From: Xiphophorus maculatus
Taxonomy: Eukaryota > Chordata > Actinopteri > Cyprinodontiformes > Poeciliidae
NCBI RefSeq assembly: GCF_002775205.1
Contig: NC_036460.1
Span: forward strand, 1,928,056 to 1,992,055
DNA: 64,000 nucleotides
Direction: 5' to 3'
Below the pieces are notes generated by a model, which was not told the DNA's origin, ran no database searches, and saw only the letters and a program-made list of their open reading frames with translations. Numbering within the stretch: the stretch's first letter is position 1; every line of letters begins with the position of its first letter. The translations under genes and the position numbers were made by a program. Shown one piece after another: positions 21,472 to 34,900 of this stretch.

Positions 21472-24400
21472 TTAGGCCTCGCTGGCGCTGCTGCTCCTCG
21501 TCAGCTCCTTGACGCCCTGCAGGATCCGCTTCATGTGTCCAACCTTGGTCACCCCAAGGTCCTGGAGATGGACGGCAGGGACGGACTGAGACCCAACGGA
21601 CCTTCAGACCGTCCCACATGCATCCTGGGACATGTCCAACATCCAACCAACATCCGTCCAAACATCCAACCAACATCCATCCAATGTCCAAACATTCGTC
21701 CAACAACCGACCAAACATCCGTCCAAACATCCAACCAACATCCATCCAATGCCCAACCAGCGGTCCAACATAGAAACATAAATCTAGAGTCTCATTTGTG
21801 CCTCTCTGTCCCTCTGTGCCTCTGTGTCTCTCTGTCCCTCTGTGCCTCTCTGTCTCTCTGTGCCTCTCTGTCTCTCTGTGCCTCTCTGTCCCTCTGTGTC
21901 TCTCTGTCCCTCTGTGTCTCTCTGTCCCTCTGTGCCTCTCTGTCCCTCTGTGCCTCTCTGTGTCTCTCTGTCCCTCTGTGCCTCTGTGTCTCTCTGTCCC
22001 TCTGTGCCTCTCTGTCCCTCTGTGTCTCTCTGTCCCTCTGTGCCTCTCTGTGCCTCTGTCCCTCTGTGTCCTCACCTTCAGGTCTCTCCTCTCCAGGTGG
22101 ATCAGCTCGGCTCCTCGGACATCGTGTCCACTAAATATGTCCTTATACTCAGACAGGCAGAGGAAGTCCAGCCAGGCCCCGACCTCCTCGGTTCCCCACT
22201 GGTGAACTAAAACACCAGAAAGTGGTTCAGACAGACAGGAAGACCCAAAAAGAGACAGAGACCTTTATGCTGTGGTTCTGTGGTACCGGACCCTGTGGAC
22301 AGACTGGACGGGTTCTGAGCTCACCTGGCAGGGACAGGGTGGCGCACATCTCTTTGTTCTTGTTGTTTTTGTCCTTCTTGAACTTTGAGACAAGACGAAA
22401 TTTCCCACTTTGACTCCGTTTGGAAAAGTCCGCCAGAGGACCCTGGACAGAGACAGACCCGAATCCTGAGTCGGTCCAAACTGAAACAGAACCCGGTCAC
22501 CTGTTTTGCAGACGGAGGAGGTTTACCTCCTGGTCCAACGGGTCAATGACGGGACACAACCAGGGGACATCCGACAGCCGGCGGAGCTCCTGGGCCACAG
22601 AACCCAAAGCAGCGTTCAGCTGGTCCTGCTGAGGCGGGTCCAACTGCTGCACAGACACAGAACCACAGTCAGAACAACAGAACCACGGTCAGAACCTGGA
22701 GCTACAATCAGAGTCAAAGTCTAGTTTTGGCTTTGCTAGAACCAGAACCAGGCCATCAGAACAAAGAAATCAGTTCTGGGTGATACTACTACAACGTTAA
22801 CCGGGTCATAGAGGGAACCGGACCTCTGCAGTCCAACAGCTACCACCTGTTCAAAGTCCAAACATCACGTCCAAATGTCCGTTCATGGTACAGACATAAA
22901 CGTCTAAAGATGCGTCCAAACATCCATCCAACAGTCTAAAACCTGGACAGCAGGGTCCGGTTCTCCCTAAGACCCGGCAGACCTTATTTCAGTTCTGGCA
23001 GTACAGAACCAGAACAGAACCAAGTGATAGGAATCAGCTACCATGGACATCTTCCCGGCCAGGAGCAGTTCCGTCTCGCTGAGCAGAGCTTTGACGTCGC
23101 TCACCATGTGGACCACAGAGCTGCAGCTGAGAGCCTGAAACACACAGAAGGTTCTGGTCAGTCCACCAGAACTCCGGCAGGATGGGAGAGATGTTCCGGT
23201 CCAGCTGACAGACGTCTCCAGAATGGCGGAGGACAAACCTCGGGGCTCTTGGCGTAGACCACGTCCATGGCCTTGGAGCTGGCGTTGACGGCATGGGCCA
23301 GCTCCTGCTCCATGCTGTGGTGGAACTGGGCCACCTCCCGGATACTGGAACCAGAAGAGACGGCGTCAGCGTCCGGACCGACGCAGGAGGACATTCGGAG
23401 GACATGGAGGACGTACCTGTGGATGAGGGCTCCAGCAGCCTGACCGAACTCGCTGACCAGCAGCGCCTCGTCCTCAGAGACCGTCTCCGGCTGCGGCGGC
23501 AGGGACGGCTGGGGAAACTCACACTTCTGCTTGTCCTCCCAGGACTTCAGGGTGCTCTCAAACGCCTGCAGGACACAGAGACGCTCTGAGAACCCAGCCG
23601 GGCCTGGGCCAGAACCAGAACCAGAACCAGAACCAGGGTACAGACGACCAGCAGAGGGACTCACCCGGTCTCTGGTCAGGGTCTGCGTCCGGTTCTTATG
23701 GATGATCTTAATGTAGCCGGGAGGCTGGATCCAGGCCTCCCCGTCCACCTGGACCGGGACGCCCTCGTCCCCCAGGATGGTGATCTTCACTGTCCGACAC
23801 TGAGGAGTGGAGACACCGTGAGACACACAGGACAGGGACATGGAGGGACAGCAGACAGTTGGACAGACAGGAGGACAGTTGGACCGGTACCTGGGCGATG
23901 CGGTGGTGCTGCAGGTTGATGACCCTTGACACGGCCATCTGCATGCTGCCGAACACGGCGACCACCTCCAGGATCTTATCGTCGAAGGACGGCGCCGCGA
24001 AGGTCTGAGGGACAAGCGGACACCGGTACATCACTGGTCAGCCAGTCACTGGTCTCCTCAAGCTCCAGTTCTCCCAGTTTGTTTTTATAGTGAGAACCAG
24101 AGCAGGGAACCGGAGCAGAGACGGATCAGACGGACAGAGTTCTTACATCGTCCTCCTTGGTCCCGCCCCAGAAGTTGGTTCCCCCGGCGTAGCTGGGGAT
24201 GTTGAGCACAGCGATGCCCTGCAGGCTGGGCAGGGGGATCGGCCGGCCGTCACACTGCAGCAGAAACAGACGACACACTGAGTGACGCGCCGCACGCTGC
24301 GGCCGCACGGCTTACCGCGGCGCCGGTTCTGACCTCCAGCAGGACTCGCTGCTCCAGGTTCTTGTAGGTTCTGTGCAGCAGCTCTTTGGTTCCCAACACT

Positions 24401-27400
24401 CCGTACCACATCAAGTTCTTTGTGCGACTCCTGAGGAGACAGAATCAGACGCATGAAGAAAATATCATGGGAAAGAATTCAGCTTAAAGATCGTTAAAAT
24501 AACAACAAACTTGATTTTAGACATGAAGTTATGTGTTGATGTGACGTCCTGGCCATGTTTTGCTAGCTGTAGCATCACGCCTTTTGCTAATTTTAGCACT
24601 GTGTGCTAGCTGTTAGCTCCTTTAGGACAGAACCATAATGTGTGTTTTGAATAATATTACATAAACTAATACATAAATATTACATATGTTCACTTTAAAT
24701 TTATGTTTCAGAATCAGCCTCATTTCTTCCCATTTTCCTTCCTCTGATCTGAATTGTTTGAGTTAATATGTTTAATTATTATATTAATTATTATATTATG
24801 TAATATATATATTATATTAATTATATTAAGTAATCCACTTGTAGCTATAGCATCCTTGAACTTGGACTACAAACTTGACATGGGAAATAAAAATGGCAAC
24901 TTTGTGAAATTGGTTAGCCGACAGCCAAATACTGACATTAAGAATAAAACACAATAAATCGGAACGAACCGCAAAATGTGACCCAAGAACAATATAAAGA
25001 TTTCTACCCAGCACTGGGAGAGACTAAATTCACCTTTTCTGAACTTCTAGAGACTTCAGTAGAGGGCTGAAACAGTGGACTTTGCATAACATGTCTCCTT
25101 TAAATACAACAATTTTCAATGAACAATTGTTTTTAGGTAATGAAGGTGAAGATTTTTCTGAATGAAAACGGTTTGTTTTTGTATCCATATGCATGAAGAC
25201 GCTGTACCTGCACTTCTCTGGATGCTCGTCTCTCTTGTTGTTGAAGTCTAGCGTGATCTTAGCGTCGAGTCCGATACCAAAGTAGTTGTTCATGACGCAC
25301 TTCTCCGTGTAGCAGTCCCTGAAACAGAAACACGGCTGTTACACGCATGATCAGCCTGAAGGTAAACGTGTGCGGTCGCGGCCTCACATGTTGTCGGCGT
25401 CGCAGCTGAACGGGTCGGCGTTGACCAGCAGCCGACTGATGACCGAGCTGCTGGTCAAAGTGCCTGAAACACAGACACAAAGCTCCAGAACCTCACAGGA
25501 ACTCATTCAGATGAAGCAGGTGGGAGAGCATCTTACCTGGATACAAGATCTTTGTGTTCAGCATAGGCATGTTGTCTCTATTTCCTGTATGGACAGGAAG
25601 TGAAGCGGAGCTCCCAGGTAACAAGCCGCCTTTATGGATCAGTTTCTCACACGGCGTCTTGCTGACTGAGAGCAGAGAAACAAACAGCTGAGCCTCTGGT
25701 TGTCCAGAACGAGCCTCACCTGTCCTCAGCTACCCGTCCTCACGTCTGCGGCTGCTGCGCTGTTTGGAGCTGAAAGACGACTGCAGAGACAACTTGTCCT
25801 CCTCCCCGTCTTCCTCCTCCTCCTCTTCAACCAGACCCACCTGCTGCTCAGAACGACCCACAGAGAAGACGTGCTGCTGGGTCTGAGCGTTCTGCTCGTC
25901 CACAGCTGCAACAAAAACAGACAAACACAATCAATCACACCTGGAAACAGACAGGTGATAGGTGGACACACCTGGATTCACATCGGTCACGCCCAGACAC
26001 ACAGCTGGACACACACCTCAGTCACCTGGAAACAAACACTTAGACAAATTCCCAGCTGGAGACACTCAGCCACTCACCTTTCTCTGTGTGCTCAATAATT
26101 TGTCGGATCGCCTTCTTCAGACTGTTGGCTCTCAACATCAGCTGCTCCCGAGGTTTAAAAATGGCAGCCGCTGCTGAAGGTGGCGGTGTGGCCCGTGGCG
26201 AACAGGGAGGATGAGGAGGAGGAGGAGCAGGATGAAGGAGAGGAGCCAGACTGACCACCTCCAGCTCCTCCTGTTCCTCAGCGATGGTCGGCGGAGGAGC
26301 TGGGGGGAACACCGTCAAGGCCTGCGACTCCTCGTTCAGAGTCTTCAGCAGCGAGTCGAGTTTCTCCTTCAGAACGCCGCACTGCAGCACAAACACGACA
26401 ACCTAAATACCACGACCGGACGTAGACAGGACTGAGACAGAACCGAACCAAAGCCCCGTCAGCAGAGGCGTGGATTAGACCGGTGCTTCCTCAGTCCACC
26501 CTGCCCACATCTGTCTCCATTTGCAGATCCTAAGAGGTTTTTGAAACCACCTCAGGGTGGTACAAGCCCAACCAACCCGGTACTGCTCACAAGTGATCTG
26601 ATGCCAGCAGACTGTATTTATTGATTGGTCCATCAAACAACATCTCAACCAATCCAAAATGAGCCCACAGCAGTGGGAGAGAAAAAGAGCAGGAAATTGA
26701 TGATCCCTTGTCAAACCTTGAAGTTCAAAGCTTCCAATCAGTTGTGGCAGAAAAGCACATGCAACAACCGAATGGGGCAACCCGTAACGAACAAAACCGA
26801 GATATTGAGAAATTTCAGAGAAACTGCCTGAACAAAGGTACAGCAGCTAAATCATCAGAGGGTCGACTACAGCCCTGGTGAGGAATAAACTGCCAATGGA
26901 GACAAACTTAAGTTGGCTGGAGCCAAACCAAACATTACCAGCTACAATAAGACTTTACAGTGAAGAAGGGGCTTTAGATTTAGTACCTTTTTGGCCATAG
27001 CCTCAGACTCCTCCAAATTCTCTGTATTCTTCTCATAAGCTTTACCAACACGAGCCACAAAGTCCTTGACGGTCTCACAGAGAACTCTGGGTCCAAACAC
27101 ACAAACACAGTCGGTTATAGAACTGCATGAGATCCGATGGTGGTTATAAGAACTACAGCGGAGAGAAGACCCTACTTGGCTGAGGAGATGATGACTGAGT
27201 GCTGGTCTGAGGTCAGGATCTTCGTCAGGTGAGCAGCCACAGAATCCTCGTAGGTCAGAATCTGCTGCACCTGAATCAGAGGATCAACCAGTCAGAGAAC
27301 CTGCTAGAAAACCTGCTTCAGGACGCATGGTGTCCGTTCTTTAAGAGGTGATTCTAACGCTGCAAGACTTAGAGGAGATTAAGAAGTGATGCCACATTAC

Positions 27401-29143
27401 CTCCGAGTCATCACTGCAGTCCTCCGTGACGGTGGAGGCAGAGTGTTGCCGTGGAAACTTTGTCTCATAGACCATGATGCTCCACCTGAAGAATAAGAAG
27501 GGCAAACAAGTGTTAATGGCTCCCCTGGCATGCAGCACACACCTGTCTGACATCACAGCCCTCACCTGTCCAGCATCTTGGTGCTGGCTCTCTCCAGTTT
27601 CTCCAGTATCTGAGGTAGCTGCGTGTCGTCATCACAGGCTGAGCCCCAGCCCAGAACCCGAGCCAGGTCATTCCCGGTTCCGAGAGGAAGAACACCCATC
27701 TGACACTGAAACAGGAAAACCTCCTTAGAGTCGCTACGCTCCGAAAACCTTTTCACCCTAAAGACTCTCACTCAGGCGTACTCGGACTCAAAACAGAAGT
27801 CTGCCGGACAGAAAGGTTCATTTTTATGACTGCGTAGTCGGTGTCTGCCCCGCAGGAAACAATGTTTGTACGCAACACCGTGACGATAAGGTTGGCAGTA
27901 GGCGCAACCAGTTGCAAGGTCACTTAGGTTTACATTAACAGGTGGGTGGAGGAGGCTGTGGTGGAGAGGAAACGGGTCAATTCACCCAACTTTCTCAACA
28001 TTGAGGAACATGAAGAAATTTGTCACGAGAAATTTTGGCAGTCTCAACCTTCTGCCGACAGTGTAGTCAGAGAATACGTACAGAATACATACAGTACACC
28101 TGAGTACATGGGAGCCTTGGGAAGCAGCTCTGTTCCCATGACAACCTCACATTTGGTACCTGTTTGTGCAGCGTCAGAGCATCGATCTCAGACAGAACCC
28201 AGCCAACGCTGCCGTCTCCTCCACAAACCAGGATCCTGAAGGTGTCGAACTTCTGGAACAGCCGCAGACTGACAGAGAAACAGGTTTATCGTTTCCTTAC
28301 ATGTTTTCCTGGATAAACAAGCTATTAGAGAGAGAGCCAGACAGTGTCTCACCCCAGGTGAGGTCCTCCGTTCATCAGGTCAAACACCTGCGCCGGGTTC
28401 AGCAGCTGCTTGAACCGTCGCAGGAACTTCACGCCCTGATTGTCTCCACTTTTTGAGTTGACAAAAACCAGCAGAGGACTGGTGCAGGACGGAGGACAGG
28501 ACGCCTTCCAGAAACCTGGAGACAGACAACCAGACGTTTCAGTTTAATTCATGCAGTAACTACATTAGACCACTGGAGGGCAGCGGTGCATTCCTCAATT
28601 CCTCACCATCAGAATCGATGCTGTTGAGCGCCGTTGGAGGAATGACGGACACTTTGCACTGACCCAGAGGACACTTGGACGACAGCTGCTCCTTACAGCC
28701 TGAGTGCACCTGCAGACAAAGCACACCTGAGGCTCAGTGCATCTAACGGCAGCACACCTGATCAGGTGTGTGTGTAGCTGTGTGTGGTGTGTGTCTAACC
28801 ATGGCTTTACACCAGAGACACCTCCAGTCCTGCAGCCGGAGGACGCTGCCGCATGTCTTATCGCAGACGCTACACTTAGCGGAGACAGGAAGGTTCCCCT
28901 CCAACCACTGATGAGGCATCGACACCTGGAGACAAGAGTGAGAGAGGACAGGTGAGAGGACACCAGGTGAGAGGACAGGCATTGACGACATGCATCAGAG
29001 GAATCAGGCGTGTGTCTCTTGGTGTCTCACCCCGTCCTCGTCCTCAATGATGTCCTTCCCGATCGAAGCCAGAGTTGTCCACTTACAGTTGTTTGTGGCT
29101 CTGACCGCGCAACGCTTATGAGCCTTAAACTTACACACTGCAG

Positions 29144-29192
<49 letters not shown>

Positions 29193-30417
29193 GCGCACAG
29201 TTAGAATGCATCAGGGTGAATCTGAACAGCTGCTTAGTGGTGTGAAGTTGTATATTTATTGTCTAGTTGTGTCTAGCTTTGGGTGGTTTTGCGTTTATTG
29301 CGTCGTTGTGTTTAGTGTGTAGCTGTATCCAGGTGTGTCCAACTGTATCCAGGTGTATCCAGGTGTATCCAGGTGTGTCCAGCTGTATCCAGGTGTATCC
29401 AGGTGTGTGTAGTTGTGTGTTTATTGTGTAGTTGTGTGTCCGTACCTTCACAGGACAGGCCGTGGGACGTGACCCCTGACAGCGCCTCCTTGCACACGTT
29501 GCAGTACGTCGGTCTGGCGTGGGAACAGGCGTACCAGTTGTGCATCCCACTGAAGTGGTCCATGCTGTACTGGGTGGACTGGGAGACAGAGACACGGTGA
29601 GCAGCACAAACTGGGACGCAGCTGCAGTCTGCTGTCAGGAAGCCGGTCTGACCTCATAGTTCTGCCTGTTCTGGACGCTGCGCAGCGCCGCCATCCACTC
29701 CTCCATCTCCTTCCTGTTGTCAGCACACAGAATGAGATGCCTGCAGGGGGTGATCACCTGGAGGACAGGTATGGGGTCAAAGGTCAGGTCAGAGTTTGGA
29801 ATACAAACTGGAGAATTATAATCTGATTGTGTTTGAGATGAAGCCTGGTCAGATTCTATTAAGGCCTTATCAGGACCTCATTAAGACTTTAATAAGATCT
29901 CACCGAGTCATCAGTAGAACCTCAACAAGACCTCATTACGACTTCAACGAAACCACATTAAGAGACCACCAAGACCAGCTAGGACTCGTCAGGCCATCCT
30001 TATGAGCATCCTTATGGTATGTAAAGAACCTCCTTAAGTCTATGTTAGGAAACTGGTCAAACCTCACTAGGAGTTAATTAAGAACCTCAGACCTCAATGG
30101 GACCTTGTTGAAAGTTTGTTGTGAAACTGTTATGAGGAAATCCTGTTTCGGTTTTCCATGCGGTCCGTCCTGGAAGCAGGAAACAGTAAATTTGTTGTTT
30201 TTCCTGTTTTCAGGAAGCAGCTTTAACAGCTTTCAGGAAGCATCAACCTCATGACTCGAACCTCTTGACCGGCTCCACAGAACCTTCAGAAACACTCTGA
30301 CCTTCTGCCATCAGAACATCTCAGATTATCCACAGAAACTAAATGAATCCAGTCTCAGTGTTCGGACAAACTGGCAGTTTAATTCGGATTATTTCACTGG
30401 AATTGAGTCAGCAGGAA

Positions 30418-30489
<72 letters not shown>

Positions 30490-31902
30490 TGACGTAGACA
30501 TCCACTTCCTGTCAGATGTTCAACAATGAAGCCTCTGTTCCCACGGCGACAGAAATAGACCCAGTAAAAGGAGAATCTGCTGATCCAGCTCCCTGACCAC
30601 CATCTGCCTGAGGAGAGCCGCTCCTCTCCTGGATCTTCCTCACTGTTTCCTGGCGTCCCAGTTCAGCCACTCATTCAGCCTTACTGGAGACCAGTTCTGT
30701 TCTGGCCCGTTAGGTGGGATCTGTCAAACGGATCTTTGGCGTCAATGTGACCAGACGTCAGCTCCAGCTTTGAGTACGAAAACAGAACATTTTTCCAACA
30801 ATTCTAGGAATATTTGAGTCCTGAACATGGACAGAATGCTGTCAGAGCCAGAGGCCGGTTCTGGCCCAAAGCCCGGACTGAATGCTGGACCTTCACCTCC
30901 ATCTCTGCTTCAGATCTCATCATCACTAACTGAGTTCCATTCACCACATAACTGCGCAAATTGGAATTACAAAATATAAAGTTAATGGAAAAACGTCAAT
31001 TCTGAAAAAGGTTTTTGCGGTAGGAAGAGTCGGTCAGTCGAGTTACTTTCATCGCATCAGACGAGTCACATGACAACAACCAAGATGAAGACGGACAGGA
31101 AGTGTTTTTAATGAATTGGACAAATTCATTCAGGTATAATTTTAACTTAGTTTCTTCTTTAATGGAAGCACTGCAATTACAACATGTTATTTTTTCGACA
31201 TTCGCAGAATATCAACAAAGACATTTGAAATAAAAACGCAGCTGCAGAGGTTCTGGTTCTGATCCGACAGCCCAGACATCGACCCAAACCTCTAAACCAT
31301 CTGATGCTCTCTGAGGAACCCAGAGTCTCAGATTCCTGTTTACAGTTCAGGAGCCGTCCAACCCGACCGACCCGTTTGGATGAAGAACCTTCCAACTGGG
31401 TAAAATGTTCTCCAAACAGCTGGGATGAGAATTCTGGACATAACGAGTCAGAAAACCCAGTCAGAGTCCTGGTGGGTATCAGTGGACCTGCAGGTAACAG
31501 TCGGCTCTGATTGTTGTCGGGTCTGACTTGGATCAGGAGAATCGGACCCATCCGAGCTTTAAAGGTTGATGATCACATTCTGATCATCACCATCATCATC
31601 ATCATTCTGATCATCACCATCATCATCATCATCATCACCATCATCATCACCATCATCACCATCATCATCATCATCATCATCACCATCATCATCACGAACC
31701 AGAACAGAGAAACAAGCTGAGCAAACGGATCAGATCAGAACCTGGCGGACCAATCAGCTGTCTTACCGACCCGAGGTTCTCCTGAGCGTCCGGACCCGGA
31801 TCCCGTCTGAGACTCGCTGCTCTTTGATCCTCCTGCTGTTTTTCCCTTCACTCGCCCCTCCCACCTCCCTAAAAACAGCTCATGCCCACTTCCTGTCTGA
31901 CG

Positions 31903-31943
<41 letters not shown>

Positions 31944-34900
31944 TTACGAGAACATGCATCCTGCAGGCTATAAATAAACTCCACCACATGATCAGTCACA
32001 CAAACACACACACCGCCTAACCCTGTGGCTAACCATCTGCAGCCTCATTAACAGGAAGTGACATCACTTCAAGCAAAAATACACATGTAGAAAAAGGGAA
32101 AATAAAAATAAATACAAATTTCTGATTATAATTTAAATGTTTTCTGAGATACTTGTATTTATCTGTGTTTATATCTGTCTCTACTGTCTGTTTTATTTTG
32201 TTTTAAATAAATTTATTGGGGGAAAAAAATAAAGAATTTGAGGAGAGGAAATGGAACTACTGTCAACAGTCTACCCCTTTCAAAATAAGAGCATGAATAT
32301 AAAAGTCCATTAACTTGAAGAATTCTTAACAGCCAAGAACCAAAAGTATCAAAACTTTATTTAACTGAAAGTTTACAAAACAGTCACGAAATTAGTCATT
32401 TAAAATTTATCTGAAAAAAAGAATTTAGGGGAAGCTAAGTGAGATAAAATGTTTTTAAAGTTAGTAAAAAGCACAAAAGCTGTAAACAAAACGTTAGCTC
32501 TGCTCAGAGGTCCCTTCCCCTGCTGGGACTACTTTCAGGATGGAAGGATTGCGTTTGGACTCACTGTGAAGCTGTTGTTGACGTTCTTGGTGCTGGACTC
32601 GGCCACGCTGGCGTCGGTCAGGTCCACCTCGTCAAAGATGATCGACTGCAGAGAGACACGTCACTGCTCATCAGTCCCAACCAATCAGATGATCAAACCC
32701 AGGCTCCGCCCACTCTTCATCCTGACCTGACCACTCACCTTGCTGGTCTGAGCGTAGTACAAAGTCCTTCCTCGTAGCTTGAAGTATCGTCTCTTCCAGC
32801 GCTGGAAGGAGTTTGTCTGTTTCAAGAGCGTTCCTTCCTTCAGCACGGTCTGAAAGAGAGGGGGCGGAGCATCATCATCATCATCATCTTCATCATCATC
32901 ATCACTTTCAGCAGCCTTCCTTCTTAGAGAGCAGTATTTACCAGGGGGTTGGATCCTTACCATCAACAAAAACCTGTAAATCTTCACAGAGCAGTTAGAG
33001 GTTCAGTGGCTGAGCCAAGAACATTACTGAGGATGGATGGATGGATGGATGGATGGATGGATGGATGGATGGATGATTGGATGGATGGATGGATGATTGG
33101 ATGGATGGATGGATGGATGGATGGATGGATGGATGGATGATTGGATGGATGGATGGATGGATGGATGGATGGATGGATGGATGGATGGATGGATGGATGA
33201 TTGTATGGATGGATGGATGGATGGATGGATGGATGGATGGATGATTGGATGGATGATTGGATGGATGGATGATTGGATGGATGGATGATTGGATGGATGG
33301 ATGGATGGATGGATGATTGGATGGATGGATGGATATTGTATGGATGATTGGATGGATGATTGATGGATGGATGGATGATTTGGATGGATGGATGGATGGA
33401 TGGATTGATTGGATGGATGGATGATTGGATGGATGATGGATGATGGATGGATAGATGGATGGATGGATGGATGGATGGATGATGGATGGATGGATGGATG
33501 GATGGATGGATGGATGGATGATGAATGGATTGGATGGATGGATGGATGATTGGATGGATGGTATGGATGGATGATTGGATGGATTGATGATTGGATGGAT
33601 GGATGGATGGATGATTGAGGTGGATGGATTGAGGATGGATGGATGGATGGATGGATGGATGGATGGATGGATGATTGGATGGATGGATGGATGGATGGAT
33701 GATTGGATGGATGGATGATTGGATGGATGGATGGATGATTGGATGGATGGATGGATGGATGGATGGATGGATGGATGGATGATTGGATGGATGGATGGAT
33801 GGATGATTGGATGGATGGATGATTGGATGGATGGATGGATGGATGGATGGATGGATGGATGGATGGATGGATGGATGGATGATGGATGGATGGATGATTG
33901 GATGGATGGATGGATGATTGGATGGATGGATGATTGGATGGATGGATGGATGATTGGATGGATGGATGGATGGATGGATGATTGGATGGATGATTGGATG
34001 GATGGATGATTGGATGGATGGATGGATGATTGGATGGATGGATGGATGGATGGATGGATGGATGGATGGATGGATGGATGGATGATTGGATGGATGATTG
34101 GATGGATGATTGGATGGATGGATGGATGGATGATTGGATGGATGGATGGATGGATGGATGGATGGATGGATGGATGGATGGAGTTCCTCAGGCCAGTGAC
34201 ATGGAACCAGTCAGTGGGTTAAACCAGCTACACCTGAGGCCTGGACAGCTCTGGACTCACCTGGAGGTCGGCTTAAACAGTTTTAAGAGGTAAACAAGGT
34301 TCCCTGTAGGGTTAAAGGTCAGATCGCTTTGAACATGTGAACATTCAGAAGGAGTGCTGCGGATAAAACCACCAAGCCGTTCCTTGTTGTTCCCACATTA
34401 CTCATTCCCCATGTGTTTAACTCCAACCAAGAAGAAAGCAGCTTTAAATAGAAACTGAACTCCAGTCACTGCTGCCTTCAGGGGCCGTAGGAACTCACAG
34501 CTTCACAGAGCAATCTGATAATCAATTTATCTATTTGGATCAGACTGTTTTCAGGTGCAGAAAGTTGCATTTATATGACTCTTTTGTTTATTTTTACATT
34601 AACGTGTAATTTGTGTTACATTGTCACAACAAAAAGTCTAAGAAAAACTTTAATTTATCGCGAAAACTAAAGATAGTTGATTTTACACAATTTTCTGTAG
34701 CTCGGTGTTTCAGAATGTTTTATTTTTCGCATTTTTAGCGCATCCATCACATTTATCAGTAATTATCATGACAGTTCGCCTCTTTCAGCAGAACCGAAGT
34801 CGAATAAACATCTGTTCCAACAGCAGGAACAATGCCCAGGCTGTGAAGGCTCCCACCCCGCCTTACAACTCACCACTGCCCGGGTGGGCACGGTGGAGAA

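Larger units (their letters stand above)
29769..32564. other. long dgkd intron within the PH domain
   Basis: No coding exon was recognised. It contains a (GT)n tract at 30418-30487, an (ATC)n/(ATC-ACC)n tract at 31572-31695 and an (AC)n tract at 31906-31940. Confidence 0.75.

Noticed and set aside
21203-22210. Long frames on both strands, including a 290-codon minus-strand frame
   Set aside because: Driven by the 18-bp minisatellite. The real coding content here is the two SAM-domain exons of dgkd in another frame.
29004-29204. Val-Cys repeat frame
   Set aside because: Caused by the (AC)n tract extending out of a real C1 exon.
33032-34293. Met-Asp-Gly-Trp repeat proteins
   Set aside because: Six-frame artefacts of the GGAT satellite in a dgkd intron.
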